Source: Janibacter anophelis NBRC 107843 (lineage in GTDB: Bacteria > Actinomycetota > Actinomycetes > Actinomycetales > Dermatophilaceae). From it: DNA of 37,451 nucleotides. Below are positions 6,217-13,413 of the stretch, piece by piece. The notes beneath the pieces were generated by a model, which was not told where the DNA came from, did no database searches, and was given only the letters and a program-made list of their open reading frames with translations. The position numbers and the translations under genes are program-made. The stretch is taken from assembly GCF_001570945.1 (NCBI RefSeq), contig NZ_BCSQ01000032.1, positions 1 to 37,451 on the forward strand, in the 5' to 3' direction. Each line of letters begins with the position of its first letter. Position 1 is the first letter of the stretch.

Positions 6217-7686
6217 TCAGCCACGAGCGTCGTCGAGCCTGGCTTTGATGTAGCTGGCGTAGTTGGCTGCTGAGCCTCTTGCATGTAGTTCGATCGTGGC
6301 GGGGGAGTAGCCCAGGAATTCGGCGATGATGGCGGTTGGCCCGAGCTTGGTGAGTTCATGGAGGGTGCCCAAGCGCGCGGCCCGGGCGCCGACCGTGGTG
6401 CGCAATCGACCGGCGATGTAGCCGGGGTCAAGGTGTCTGCCGGGGGAGTAGCCAGGGAAGACCCAGTTGCTGTCTGGGTGGGCGGCGGTCTGGTGGTTGT
6501 CCGGCTCGGCAGCGAGCTGGCGGAAGGGTTCGTCGATGGGCGAGGGCAGTTCGATGTCAGCCGTTCCACCGAGTCGGATGGTCACCAGGTCGTCGGCGAT
6601 GGTGACGTCGTCCCAGGTCAGGGCCAGGAGCCGCTCGAGTGGTTGGCCGAAGACGAGGAGAAGGATCGCGATGGCGCGGTGACGGACGGGCATCCTCGCG
6701 CTGTGGACGTGCTCGTCGATCGCCTGGGTCTGCGCTTGCGCGTCGAGCTTCGGGCTCGTGCCGCGACGATGAGGGGTGAGCCGGAGGTCCGGATGGACGA
6801 GCCGGGACTTGATCGCCCACCCGAGGAACCTGCTTGCGATTCCTCGGGTCGTGGGCCCGCTGGCTTGCCATTCGTCCAGGTCGGATTGGCCGAGGTTTTC
6901 GAGGAGCACTCCTCGTGCGCGCAGCCAGCTGAGGAAGTCGATGGCGACGGTGACGGTCTGTTTCGATCGGAGGAAGGTGCCGCGGCTGGTGGCTCCTTCT
7001 TCGTTCATGCGGCGCAGGATGTGCCAGCGGATGAAGCGGGTGATGACGTCCCGGTCGTCGGAATGGTCCAGGCGATCGATGGCTCGTGGGGTCCATTCGT
7101 TGAAGCGGTCGCGGTAGAGGTCGTTGCGTGGGATTGCGCCGTGCTCGACGAGGAGGCCGCGGACGTAGTCCCGCGTTCGCGATGGTGGGAGAGTGTCCAG
7201 GAGTTCGTGCGTGACGACGCTGTGGCCGCGCAACTGCTCGAAGAACTCGCGGACGTGGCCCTGTTTGATCCAAGTCAGCCCGCTGTTGGCGCGCTTCATG
7301 TTCTTCATTGCTTCGCTGATCGCGACCAGTTCCGGCGCGATTTTGCCGGTGCCTGGATCGGTGAGCAGGTTGTCGACGACCAGGTTGAGTTCGCAGTGCA
7401 AGCAGCGGCCAGCGCGGTAGAGCTCGGCTTCGGCACCACAGCTGACGCAGTCGATGTTGAGCCTGACACCAGAGCAACTGCGGCAAGCAGGATGCCCGTC
7501 GATCCTTCCAGGAAGAACGCCCGTGTGTCCGCACCGGCAGGTGCCACGTTCGCGCTTGGCGGCCTGGTAGCAGTAGCCGCAGATCCGCCCGTCGGGCCAG
7601 CGTGCGACGAGCTGGTAGTGCTGGTTGCAGCGCGCGCAGGGATTCGGCCAGGCGGCTGGGTCGCCTGGCTTCTTGGGCCGTGCCAT
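6217..7686 (-). CDS. Zinc-ribbon protein with degenerate tyrosine-recombinase core (module 1)
   Basis: A 489-residue protein. The N-terminus has six cysteine pairs (C17/C20, C36/C39, C50/C52, C68/C71, C80/C83, C95/C98), enough for three four-cysteine zinc sites. A helical middle part resembles a core-binding domain (FLSWLRARGVLLENLGQSDLDEWQ, residues 251-273). The C-terminus follows a tyrosine-recombinase catalytic fold: ILLLVFGQPLERLLALTWDD (341-360) stands where G-x-R-x-x-E-L is expected, and AEFLGYSPATIELHAR (455-470) where L-G-H and the Tyr would be. The catalytic Arg, the second Arg, the His and the nucleophilic Tyr are not conserved, so this is probably a structural or DNA-binding partner of the active recombinase. 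The ATG at 7686 overlaps the HTH gene stop (TGATG), giving coupled translation. The open frame further upstream is a shadow. Confidence 0.7.
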   Translation of the reverse strand: MARPKKPGDPAAWPNPCARCNQHYQLVARWPDGRICGYCYQAAKRERGTCRCGHTGVLPGRIDGHPACRSCSGVRLNIDCVSCGAEAELYRAGRCLHCELNLVVDNLLTDPGTGKIAPELVAISEAMKNMKRANSGLTWIKQGHVREFFEQLRGHSVVTHELLDTLPPSRTRDYVRGLLVEHGAIPRNDLYRDRFNEWTPRAIDRLDHSDDRDVITRFIRWHILRRMNEEGATSRGTFLRSKQTVTVAIDFLSWLRARGVLLENLGQSDLDEWQASGPTTRGIASRFLGWAIKSRLVHPDLRLTPHRRGTSPKLDAQAQTQAIDEHVHSARMPVRHRAIAILLLVFGQPLERLLALTWDDVTIADDLVTIRLGGTADIELPSPIDEPFRQLAAEPDNHQTAAHPDSNWVFPGYSPGRHLDPGYIAGRLRTTVGARAARLGTLHELTKLGPTAIIAEFLGYSPATIELHARGSAANYASYIKARLDDARG

Positions 7687-8039
7687 CAGCTGTCGGGCTC
7701 CTCGGGGACGACCCGGACCCGGCGGGCAATGGGGCTGCCGGGCTTGATGCCGAGGTCTTCTGGCCGTTTGGGGGCGTTGGCTGTCGCGGCGGCACGCATT
7801 TCCACGTAGGGCTCGAAGAGGTCGTTGGGGGTGCAGTCCAAGATGTCGCACAGCGCCGCGAAGGTCCGCGCGGGGATGCGTTCGGGGGGTTGGGTAACGA
7901 GCCGGTGCACCTGGGCATTCGACAGGTTGACGCCGCGGGACTTGAGCAGCGGAACCAGCTCGGTCGTCTTCCAGAGGTTGTGTTCGGCCATCACCTGACG
8001 CAGTCGCCAGTGATAGCTCACTCGTCGTTGTTCAGCCAA
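7686..8039 (-). CDS. XRE/Cro-type HTH protein (module 1)
   Basis: A 117-residue protein. A Cro/C1-like domain fills residues 8-75: WRLRQVMAEHNLWKTTELVPLLKSRGVNLSNAQVHRLVTQPPERIPARTFAALCDILDCTPNDLFE, in which LSNAQVHRLV is the recognition helix and the final segment is the usual CDIL-x-C-x-P-x-DLFE ending. The tail is basic and proline-rich. The start is TTG 8039, overlapping the recombinase stop by 8 bases, with AAGGACGG upstream. The aligned paralogue in module 2 starts at nearly the same place, supporting this choice. It probably acts as regulator of the module or as a directionality/accessory factor like excisionases or TnpC of Tn554; this is inferred from context. Confidence 0.75.
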   Translation of the reverse strand: MAEQRRVSYHWRLRQVMAEHNLWKTTELVPLLKSRGVNLSNAQVHRLVTQPPERIPARTFAALCDILDCTPNDLFEPYVEMRAAATANAPKRPEDLGIKPGSPIARRVRVVPEEPDS

Positions 8040-9192
8040 CGTGGTCGCCGTCCTTCTGGTCGAGTTGTAGGCGCCGGGTGATCATCTGCTGAATGGTCTT
8101 CTGCTTGAAGTCCGAGGAGACCGACGTGTAGAGCGAGGTTGTCGAGGAGTGCTGGTGGCCGACCTGCTGCTGGACGAAGAACGGGTCGTAGTCGGCTTCG
8201 ATCAAGTGGGTCACGTAGGAATGCCTTAGGCAGTGGAGCGTGAGTTCATCGGGGAGGCCAGCCTGCTGACGGGCCCGTGCAAACGCGCGTTCGAAGGTTC
8301 GCAGGCTGGTAGCGCCGGCGCGCTCAGACGGCCACAGGGACCTGGACCGGTCCGCGGTGGCGAACAGCTCGCGGCCCGCGGGGGAGATCCAGTGCTTGAG
8401 CAGATCGACCACCCAGTCGAACTCCGGGACCGTCAGCACGGTGCGCCGCCGCGGCCCGGACCCCTTCATGCCCTTGGCCCAGCGGACCTGCATGGCGCCG
8501 AAGTTCCCGTAGTCCGGAACCTTTGGGTTGGGGCCGAAGTCGACGTACTCGAGCCGAGTGAGCTCGCGTCGTCGCAGACCGTAGGCATAGGCCACCTTGA
8601 GCGCGGTCGAATCACGAAGGGCGGGGAGCCAGCGCTTGGAGCCCTTGGCGTACTCGCTGTCGACGAAGTCATCAGCGGCGTCGAACAGGCTCTGCATCTC
8701 GTTGAGAGTCAGAGCGCGCCGTCCCGTTGGTACGTCGTCGTCGGTGCTGTGACGAGGACTGTTCCAGTCGAAGACGATCTGTGCCGGGATGTCGTTGAAG
8801 ACGCGCTCGCAGAACCCAACCCAGCCGTATCTCGTGTCGCTGACGTAACTCGTGAACGCTCGGATGGCCGTGGTGTAGGACCGCAGTGTCGAGATCTTGA
8901 GAGGGCGCTCGCCGGAGCGAAGGTCGGCGAGGAACTCCTCGAAGTGGTGCGGGCGCCAGGTCCATGGGTACTCGTTGGCGTGCTCCTGGAACCTCGTGAC
9001 CACGCGGCACGACGTCTTGATGTGTGCCGTTGTCAGCCCACGCGCCAGCTGCTGCGTGCGCCAGCGATCCAGCATCGCTTCGAAGACGCGGTCATCCGCA
9101 CGCAGGAGCCCGACGGAGTCGTCGAGCAGATGGTCAGGGATCCGTCCAGGAACAAGCTCCACAAGCACAGACAATACGCGAGAATCTCGCAT
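8032..9192 (-). CDS. Tyrosine-type site-specific recombinase (module 1)
   Basis: A 386-residue integrase-family recombinase. The N-terminal core-binding domain covers roughly residues 35-150 (TLRSYTTAIRAFTSYV), followed by the catalytic domain. The catalytic set is complete: Arg207 in YGLRRREL, a beta-hairpin Lys (240 or 243), His320 and Arg323 in HCLRHSYVTHL, His346 in VGHQH, and the nucleophile Tyr355 in TSLYTSV. It should therefore be able to cut and rejoin DNA through a 3'-phosphotyrosine intermediate. The ATG at 9192 is preferred because the paralogue begins at the equivalent point; a GTG at 9228 is an alternative. The start codon lies within a palindrome (GCGAGA-A-TCTCGC, 9178-9190), which could be an operator. 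Confidence 0.88.
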   Translation of the reverse strand: MRDSRVLSVLVELVPGRIPDHLLDDSVGLLRADDRVFEAMLDRWRTQQLARGLTTAHIKTSCRVVTRFQEHANEYPWTWRPHHFEEFLADLRSGERPLKISTLRSYTTAIRAFTSYVSDTRYGWVGFCERVFNDIPAQIVFDWNSPRHSTDDDVPTGRRALTLNEMQSLFDAADDFVDSEYAKGSKRWLPALRDSTALKVAYAYGLRRRELTRLEYVDFGPNPKVPDYGNFGAMQVRWAKGMKGSGPRRRTVLTVPEFDWVVDLLKHWISPAGRELFATADRSRSLWPSERAGATSLRTFERAFARARQQAGLPDELTLHCLRHSYVTHLIEADYDPFFVQQQVGHQHSSTTSLYTSVSSDFKQKTIQQMITRRLQLDQKDGDHVG

Positions 9193-9634
9193 TAAATGAG
9201 AGCAACCCGCATTGAGCAGCGCAAACACCCCAGCGATGCAGCCGCAGCACTGACGAACTCACCCCATGGAAACCGCGTCTGACCAGCAGAAACCCCGCAA
9301 TTCCAATGTGCGACGAGTTCTCTCATCTGTTTCGACTCGTCGGACTTTAACGCCGATAATCCACATTATGTCATTTTTTAGTCTGCGTATTGCATCGGAT
9401 GAATCAATCGCGGGCGGCTGACCCACTGCCCCGCGGGCCGGACTGAACCCAGCTCTGACCAGCGGAAACGCAGCACCGAGCGTCGTCGTAACGGCGTCAA
9501 ACCGTGCGTGGCGGCGGAAGAATCAGGCGTTGCGCGGCCACCGCGACACGCCGTTAACCTGCGCAAACACGGATGGCGTCTCATCGGATGCATCATGGAA
9601 TCACTGGATGAAACCAGATTCTCGGGAGGATTCG
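9193..9634. promoter_or_regulatory. Spacer between the two recombinase modules
   Basis: This 442-bp non-coding stretch is lower in GC than its surroundings. It contains an inverted repeat at 9311-9342, two near-copies of TCTGACCAGCRGAAAC (9278-9293 and 9454-9469), two exact GCGCAAACAC decamers (9219-9228 and 9561-9570), and TTAGT plus TGCGTATTGCATC (9378-9396), which recurs next to the module remnant at 14.3 kb. GGGAGGA at 9624-9630 is the ribosome-binding site of module 2. It must hold both divergent promoters and is the best candidate for recombinase binding sites. Confidence 0.55.
9311..9342. repeat. 8-bp perfect inverted repeat, 16-bp spacer
   Basis: CGACGAGT (9311-9318) is mirrored by ACTCGTCG (9335-9342) in the spacer between the modules. 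Two arms with a short central region is the general form of a tyrosine-recombinase core site or of an HTH-protein operator. Which, if either, is unknown. Confidence 0.5.
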
Positions 9635-10741
9635 ATGCAAGTTGATGGCTCCGGTCGGGTCCGCCTGGTCGAGTCGGTGCCGGTCCTCCGGCCCGACGAG
9701 CAGGTGCTCCAGAAGATGCTCGAGGGCTGGCGGAACCAGCAACTGTCACGCAACCTGCAGTTCGCGACCATCGACCAGCGGCTCCGGATGGTGGAGCGCT
9801 TCATGAGCCATGTCAATGAAGACCCGTGGAACTGGACGCCCGCGCACGTCGAGGAGTTTTCGGCGGACCTGCGCACCCACAAGCACGTTGCTCACTCGAC
9901 GCTGCGCGGCTACCACTCCGCGTTGCAGGCCTTCACCAGCTACATCAGCAACCCCGACTACGGGTTCGACGTCGTCTGCGAGCGGTTCTTCGGCACCCAC
10001 CCGGCGCAGGTGTTCTTCGACTGGAACACCGCTCCCCACGTCCAGGAGTACGACGGCCGCCCGAAGAAGCGTCCGTACACCCGTGAGGAGATCAGCGAGC
10101 TCTTTGACCACGCCGACGACGAGGTTGAACGAATCGGTAAGTCCGGCCGCAAGGGCTGGCAGGCCGCCTACCGGGACGCGGTCATGATGAAGGTCGCGTA
10201 CGGCTACGGGCTCCGGTTCAACGAGTTGAGGCACCTACAAACGGTCGACTTCGCTCGCAACCCCCACGCACGAGAGTTCGGCGCGTTCGGCGTCTGCAAG
10301 GTCCGCTACGGCAAAGCGAAACGGTCATCTCCGCACAAGCCCCGCAGCGTCCTCACCGTCTGGCGGTGGACACCCGGCATCATCGAGGATTGGCTCGCCA
10401 ACGGTCGCGGTGATCCCGGCACCTTGGACCTCTTCCCCAGCGAACGAGGCGGACTGGTCGTCGAGTCGACGCTCATCCGCCGGCTCCGGCGCTACCGCGA
10501 GGAGTTGGGGTTCTCCGATGGTCTCGATCTCCACTCCTTCCGTCGCTCGTACGCCACTCACCTCCTCGAGGCCGGTTGGGATCCACGGTTCGTCCAGGAC
10601 CAGATGGGTCATGAGCACGGGGCAACTACAGGCATCTATCACTTCGTCTCCGATGAGTTCCGGCGTTCCACGCTCAGGGCCGCTTTGGACCGTACGGTGA
10701 AGGAAGCTATGGCTCGGAAGACCGAGGACGGCACATCATGA
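9635..10741 (+). CDS. Tyrosine-type site-specific recombinase (module 2)
   Basis: A 368-residue paralogue of the module 1 recombinase, sharing blocks such as W-x-x-QQL, PAQ-x-x-FDWN, LKVAYAYGL/MKVAYGYGL and PSER-x-G. The core-binding domain is in residues 25-130 and the catalytic domain in 145-350. All catalytic positions are kept: Arg194 in YGLRFNEL, Lys227 or 229, His300 and Arg303 in HSFRRSYATHL, His326 in MGHEH, and Tyr335 in TGIYHFV. The ATG at 9635 has an excellent Shine-Dalgarno (GGGAGGA, 9624-9630), which fixes the start and argues against longer versions of the frame. Its stop overlaps the next ATG by four bases (ATGA). The gene looks intact and expressible. Confidence 0.9.
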   Translation: MQVDGSGRVRLVESVPVLRPDEQVLQKMLEGWRNQQLSRNLQFATIDQRLRMVERFMSHVNEDPWNWTPAHVEEFSADLRTHKHVAHSTLRGYHSALQAFTSYISNPDYGFDVVCERFFGTHPAQVFFDWNTAPHVQEYDGRPKKRPYTREEISELFDHADDEVERIGKSGRKGWQAAYRDAVMMKVAYGYGLRFNELRHLQTVDFARNPHAREFGAFGVCKVRYGKAKRSSPHKPRSVLTVWRWTPGIIEDWLANGRGDPGTLDLFPSERGGLVVESTLIRRLRRYREELGFSDGLDLHSFRRSYATHLLEAGWDPRFVQDQMGHEHGATTGIYHFVSDEFRRSTLRAALDRTVKEAMARKTEDGTS

Positions 10742-11070
10742 AGCGCAAAGTCGACTACACGTGGCGCCTGGCCGAGCTGATGGCCGCCCGTGGCCTGCAC
10801 AACACCACGGATCTCATTCCTCTGCTGGCCGAACGCGACATCAGTCTCTCTCGACCTCAGGTGTACCGGCTGGTGAACCAGCGGCCGGAGCGCGTCTCGC
10901 TGATGATGATCGCGGCGCTGTGCGACATCTTCGAGTGCGAGTCGACGGACCTGTTCACCACCACAGCGACCGATGCGCGCGTGCGCAAGACCGGCACCGC
11001 TTCCCCACCGAACGTCGTCTCCCTCGACCGCAGCGTGCGGCCGCGGCGCGCCAACATCCTCGACGAGTAG
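10738..11070 (+). CDS. XRE/Cro-type HTH protein (module 2)
   Basis: A 110-residue counterpart of the module 1 HTH protein. YTWRLAELMAARGLHNTTDLIPLLAERDISLSRPQVYRLVNQRPERVSLMMIAALCDIFECESTDLF aligns along its whole length with the other copy, including the recognition helix LSRPQVYRLV and the CDIF-x-C-x-x-x-DLF ending. The tail is again basic. ATG 10738 lies inside the recombinase stop (ATGA), so translation is coupled and the two products are made together. Strict conservation of this small gene between two diverged modules suggests that it is needed for recombination or its control. Confidence 0.78.
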   Translation: MKRKVDYTWRLAELMAARGLHNTTDLIPLLAERDISLSRPQVYRLVNQRPERVSLMMIAALCDIFECESTDLFTTTATDARVRKTGTASPPNVVSLDRSVRPRRANILDE

Positions 11071-11083
11071 CTCAGCAGCATCG

Positions 11084-12589
11084 ATGGATCCGAAGCCGAC
11101 CGGCCTCTCCCCTCGCTCGACAGTCCGGGGACGTCCTCGCGCGACGAGCACTCGCGAGGATCCCTGTGCTCGCTGCGGCCGGAACATCCCCCGACTCGCC
11201 GCCAACTGGCCAGAAGGTCGACTCTGCAACATCTGCTACTACGACGCCGTACACACGCGAGGGACCTGCCCGGAGTGCCACCAAGACCGGCTCCTGCCTG
11301 GCCTGCGCGCCGCCGACGGCCAGCCGATCTGCTCGACCTGCGCTGAGATCCCCGTCGACTTCCATTGCGAGCGCTGCGACGTCGAAGCAGCGCGCCATCG
11401 CGGACGGCTCTGCGTCCGTTGTGCTCTTCGTGACGACCTTCACGGGCTGCTCGGCGGCGTGCCAAGCGACCCCGCACTGCTCGGCCTGGTCGATGCTCTC
11501 TGCGCCTCGGACAGGCCCGAGTCGATCCTCGTCTGGAAGCGCTCAGCCAAGGTCCAAAAGCTGCTTCGCGGACTCGGTGACGGCACCATCGCTGCGTCGC
11601 ACGAGGGACTCGACTCCGTACCCGGCAAGCCGGCCGAGCATCTCCGGGCGCTCATGCAGCACCACAGTCTCCTCCCCCATCGTGACCCGTACCTGCCGCG
11701 CTTCGAGCAATGGATTGAAGGCAAGCTCGATGGGCTTCCCGATGAGGTACGCCAGCCGGTCCAGTACTTCGCCACGTGGCACCACCTGCGGCGCATCAGG
11801 GCCAAGGTCGGGGCTGGCGCAGCCACTCGCGGTCCAGTCCACTCCGCGAAGCAGGAGATCACCGAAACGGTGAAGTTCCTCGTGTGGCTCCACGAGACCT
11901 ACCAGCGCACAGCCGCGACCTGCACACAGCAGGATGTCGACGAGTGGCTCGCGACCGGACCGACGACCCACAGTGCGATCAGAACCTTCTTTGTCGTCGC
12001 GAGGAAGGCGCGCCTCAACACCACGGTCACGGTCCAGCACCGATCGGCGAAGTCCAGCCCGTCTCTGAGTCAGGACCAGCGGCTCGCCTGGATCCACGAG
12101 CTCCTGACTGGCACCAGCGAGTCGCTTCCCTACCGAGTCGCCGCAATGCTCCTGTTGCTCTACGCCCAACCGCTGGTCAAGGTCGTCACGTTCCGGACCA
12201 GCATCATCGACGACGGTGACAGCGGCATGAGCATCACACTCGGCTCGCACCCGACCGACGTCCCGGAGCCATTCGCGTCCCTACTGCGCGAACACCTCGC
12301 CGCTCGGCCGAACCTCCGCACGGGCGGCGGACCCGACAGCCCGTGGCTCTTTCCCAGCACGCTGGCCGGCCGGCACCTGCACCCCAACACCGTGATGGAC
12401 CGGCTCCGCGACCTGGGCGTCAACCTCCTCGCCGCCCGCAACCGCGCCATCGGCGAACTCGTCCTCGAATGCCCACCCTCCCTCGTCGCGGAAGCGCTCG
12501 GCTACAGCCCGCAGGTCGCGTTCCTGCACGCCGACAAGGCGGCCGAACCCTGGGCTCGCTACGCCGGGCGCTCCATCAAGTCGCCCTGA
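11084..12589 (+). CDS. Zinc-ribbon protein with degenerate tyrosine-recombinase core (module 2)
   Basis: A 501-residue paralogue of the module 1 protein. The same six cysteine pairs occur in the same order (C28/C31, C48/C51, C62/C65, C83/C86, C95/C98, C110/C113), then a helical middle part (VKFLVWLHETYQRTAATCTQQDVDEWLATGP), then a recombinase-like end. MLLLLYAQPLVKVVTF replaces the first Arg motif, and AEALGYSPQVAFLHADKAAEPWARYAGR replaces the L-G-H and Tyr region. As in module 1 the active-site residues are missing, and LGYS stands where LGHS/LGHK is usual. The ATG at 11084 lies 13 bases after the HTH stop without an obvious Shine-Dalgarno. Parallel loss of the same residues in both copies indicates a long-established non-catalytic role rather than decay. 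Confidence 0.7.
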   Translation: MDPKPTGLSPRSTVRGRPRATSTREDPCARCGRNIPRLAANWPEGRLCNICYYDAVHTRGTCPECHQDRLLPGLRAADGQPICSTCAEIPVDFHCERCDVEAARHRGRLCVRCALRDDLHGLLGGVPSDPALLGLVDALCASDRPESILVWKRSAKVQKLLRGLGDGTIAASHEGLDSVPGKPAEHLRALMQHHSLLPHRDPYLPRFEQWIEGKLDGLPDEVRQPVQYFATWHHLRRIRAKVGAGAATRGPVHSAKQEITETVKFLVWLHETYQRTAATCTQQDVDEWLATGPTTHSAIRTFFVVARKARLNTTVTVQHRSAKSSPSLSQDQRLAWIHELLTGTSESLPYRVAAMLLLLYAQPLVKVVTFRTSIIDDGDSGMSITLGSHPTDVPEPFASLLREHLAARPNLRTGGGPDSPWLFPSTLAGRHLHPNTVMDRLRDLGVNLLAARNRAIGELVLECPPSLVAEALGYSPQVAFLHADKAAEPWARYAGRSIKSP

Positions 12590-12625
12590 CCGTCCGTCCG
12601 CTCTTGCCGAGTGCGAGTGAGCGAG

Positions 12626-12660
12626 AGCGGGCTGGGCTGCGTGTCAAGCTGAAGCCCGCT
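12626..12660. terminator. Stem-loop after module 2
   Basis: AGCGGGCT (12626-12633) pairs with AGCCCGCT (12653-12660) across a 19-nt loop, 36 bp after the module 2 stop. There is no T-tract. The loop contains CTGCGTGTCAAG, which is the reverse complement, with one mismatch, of a 12-mer inside the 35-bp repeats at 14.25 and 15.23 kb. It could be a terminator or part of the element's right end. Confidence 0.4.
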
Positions 12661-12710
12661 GACGCGCGATGTGCTGTCACTTGCAGTTACCAGTGGCAGG
12701 GTGCTGTCCC

Positions 12711-13289
12711 ATGAATGAGGACGCCGCGAAGGCCAACCTGCACAGTTACCTCAAGCATGAGCGCGAGGCGATTCTCGCCAAACTCGACGGACTCTCTGAG
12801 TACGACATCCGTCGCCCACTGACCGTCACCGGGACCAACCTGTTGGGTCTGGTCAAGCACTTGGCGACTTGGGAGGCCAGGTACCTCGGCGAGGTCTTCG
12901 GCCGTCCCTTTCCTGAACCTCTGCCTCGGTGGGACGTCGAGGCAGAGCGACTCGCCGACATGTGGGCGACTGAGCACGAATCCCGCAGCGACATCGTCGA
13001 GCGCTACCGCCGAGTGTGGGACCACAGCGACGCGACTGTGAGCGATCTCCCCCTGGACGCCACCGGTCGCGTGAGCTGGTGGCAGGACGCCGAGGTGCCC
13101 CTGTTCAACATCCTCGTCCACCTGCTTGCCGAGACGAGTCGGCACGCCGGTCATGCCGACATCCTGCGCGAAGCGCTCGACGGAGCGGTGGGAACCGACG
13201 CGGAGGCCATGGCCCAGAAGCAGCACGACCCAGCCTTCTGGGCGGAGCGCCGCGACGAGATTGAGGCAGCCGCCAGGGCTGCGGAGTGA
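12711..13289 (+). CDS. DinB-family (DUF664) protein
   Basis: A 192-residue four-helix-bundle protein. LVKHLATWEARYLGEVFGRPFPEP contains the first metal-binding histidine (His50) and HLLAETSRHAGHADILRE the second and third (His145, His148), the DinB/YfiT triad. In Actinobacteria this superfamily includes mycothiol-dependent S-transferases and related detoxification enzymes that act on thiols and electrophiles; the substrate here is unknown. The ATG at 12711 is used because the protein's homology starts there; the longer frame upstream is non-coding in character. It sits directly behind recombinase module 2 and may be cargo. Confidence 0.82.
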   Translation: MNEDAAKANLHSYLKHEREAILAKLDGLSEYDIRRPLTVTGTNLLGLVKHLATWEARYLGEVFGRPFPEPLPRWDVEAERLADMWATEHESRSDIVERYRRVWDHSDATVSDLPLDATGRVSWWQDAEVPLFNILVHLLAETSRHAGHADILREALDGAVGTDAEAMAQKQHDPAFWAERRDEIEAAARAAE

Positions 13290-13413
13290 CCCCAGAATAC
13301 GAGCCGTGCGGCAGCAGGTCTCACCGTCACGAGCGCGCTCACGTGGCGCGATTGCAAGCGCGTTGGCCCTCCGCTCCTCGCCCTGCGCCCGGAACCGAGA
13401 TTCAGGGGCGAAC

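Larger units (their letters stand above)
6217..12589. mobile_element. Two divergent tyrosine-recombinase / HTH / zinc-protein modules
   Basis: Module 1 (minus strand, 9192 to 6217) and module 2 (plus strand, 9635 to 12589) carry the same three genes in the same order. Within each module the first two genes overlap, and in module 1 genes two and three overlap as well. The proteins are clear paralogues between modules but far from identical, so this is not a recent duplication. They diverge from a 442-bp spacer holding repeats. No DDE transposase, relaxase or phage genes are present. True element ends could not be fixed. Order and function recall Tn554 (two recombinases plus a small accessory protein) and RIT elements, but the third protein differs from both. 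Confidence 0.65.

Noticed and set aside
6358-7809. A 483-codon plus-strand frame opposite the module 1 zinc protein
   Set aside because: It has no domain pattern, whereas the minus-strand frame has ordered CxxC pairs, a paralogue in module 2 and coupled start/stop overlaps.
6217-12589. A RIT (recombinase-in-trio) element
   Set aside because: RIT elements carry three active tyrosine recombinases in tandem. Here each module has one active recombinase, a small HTH protein and a catalytically degenerate partner.
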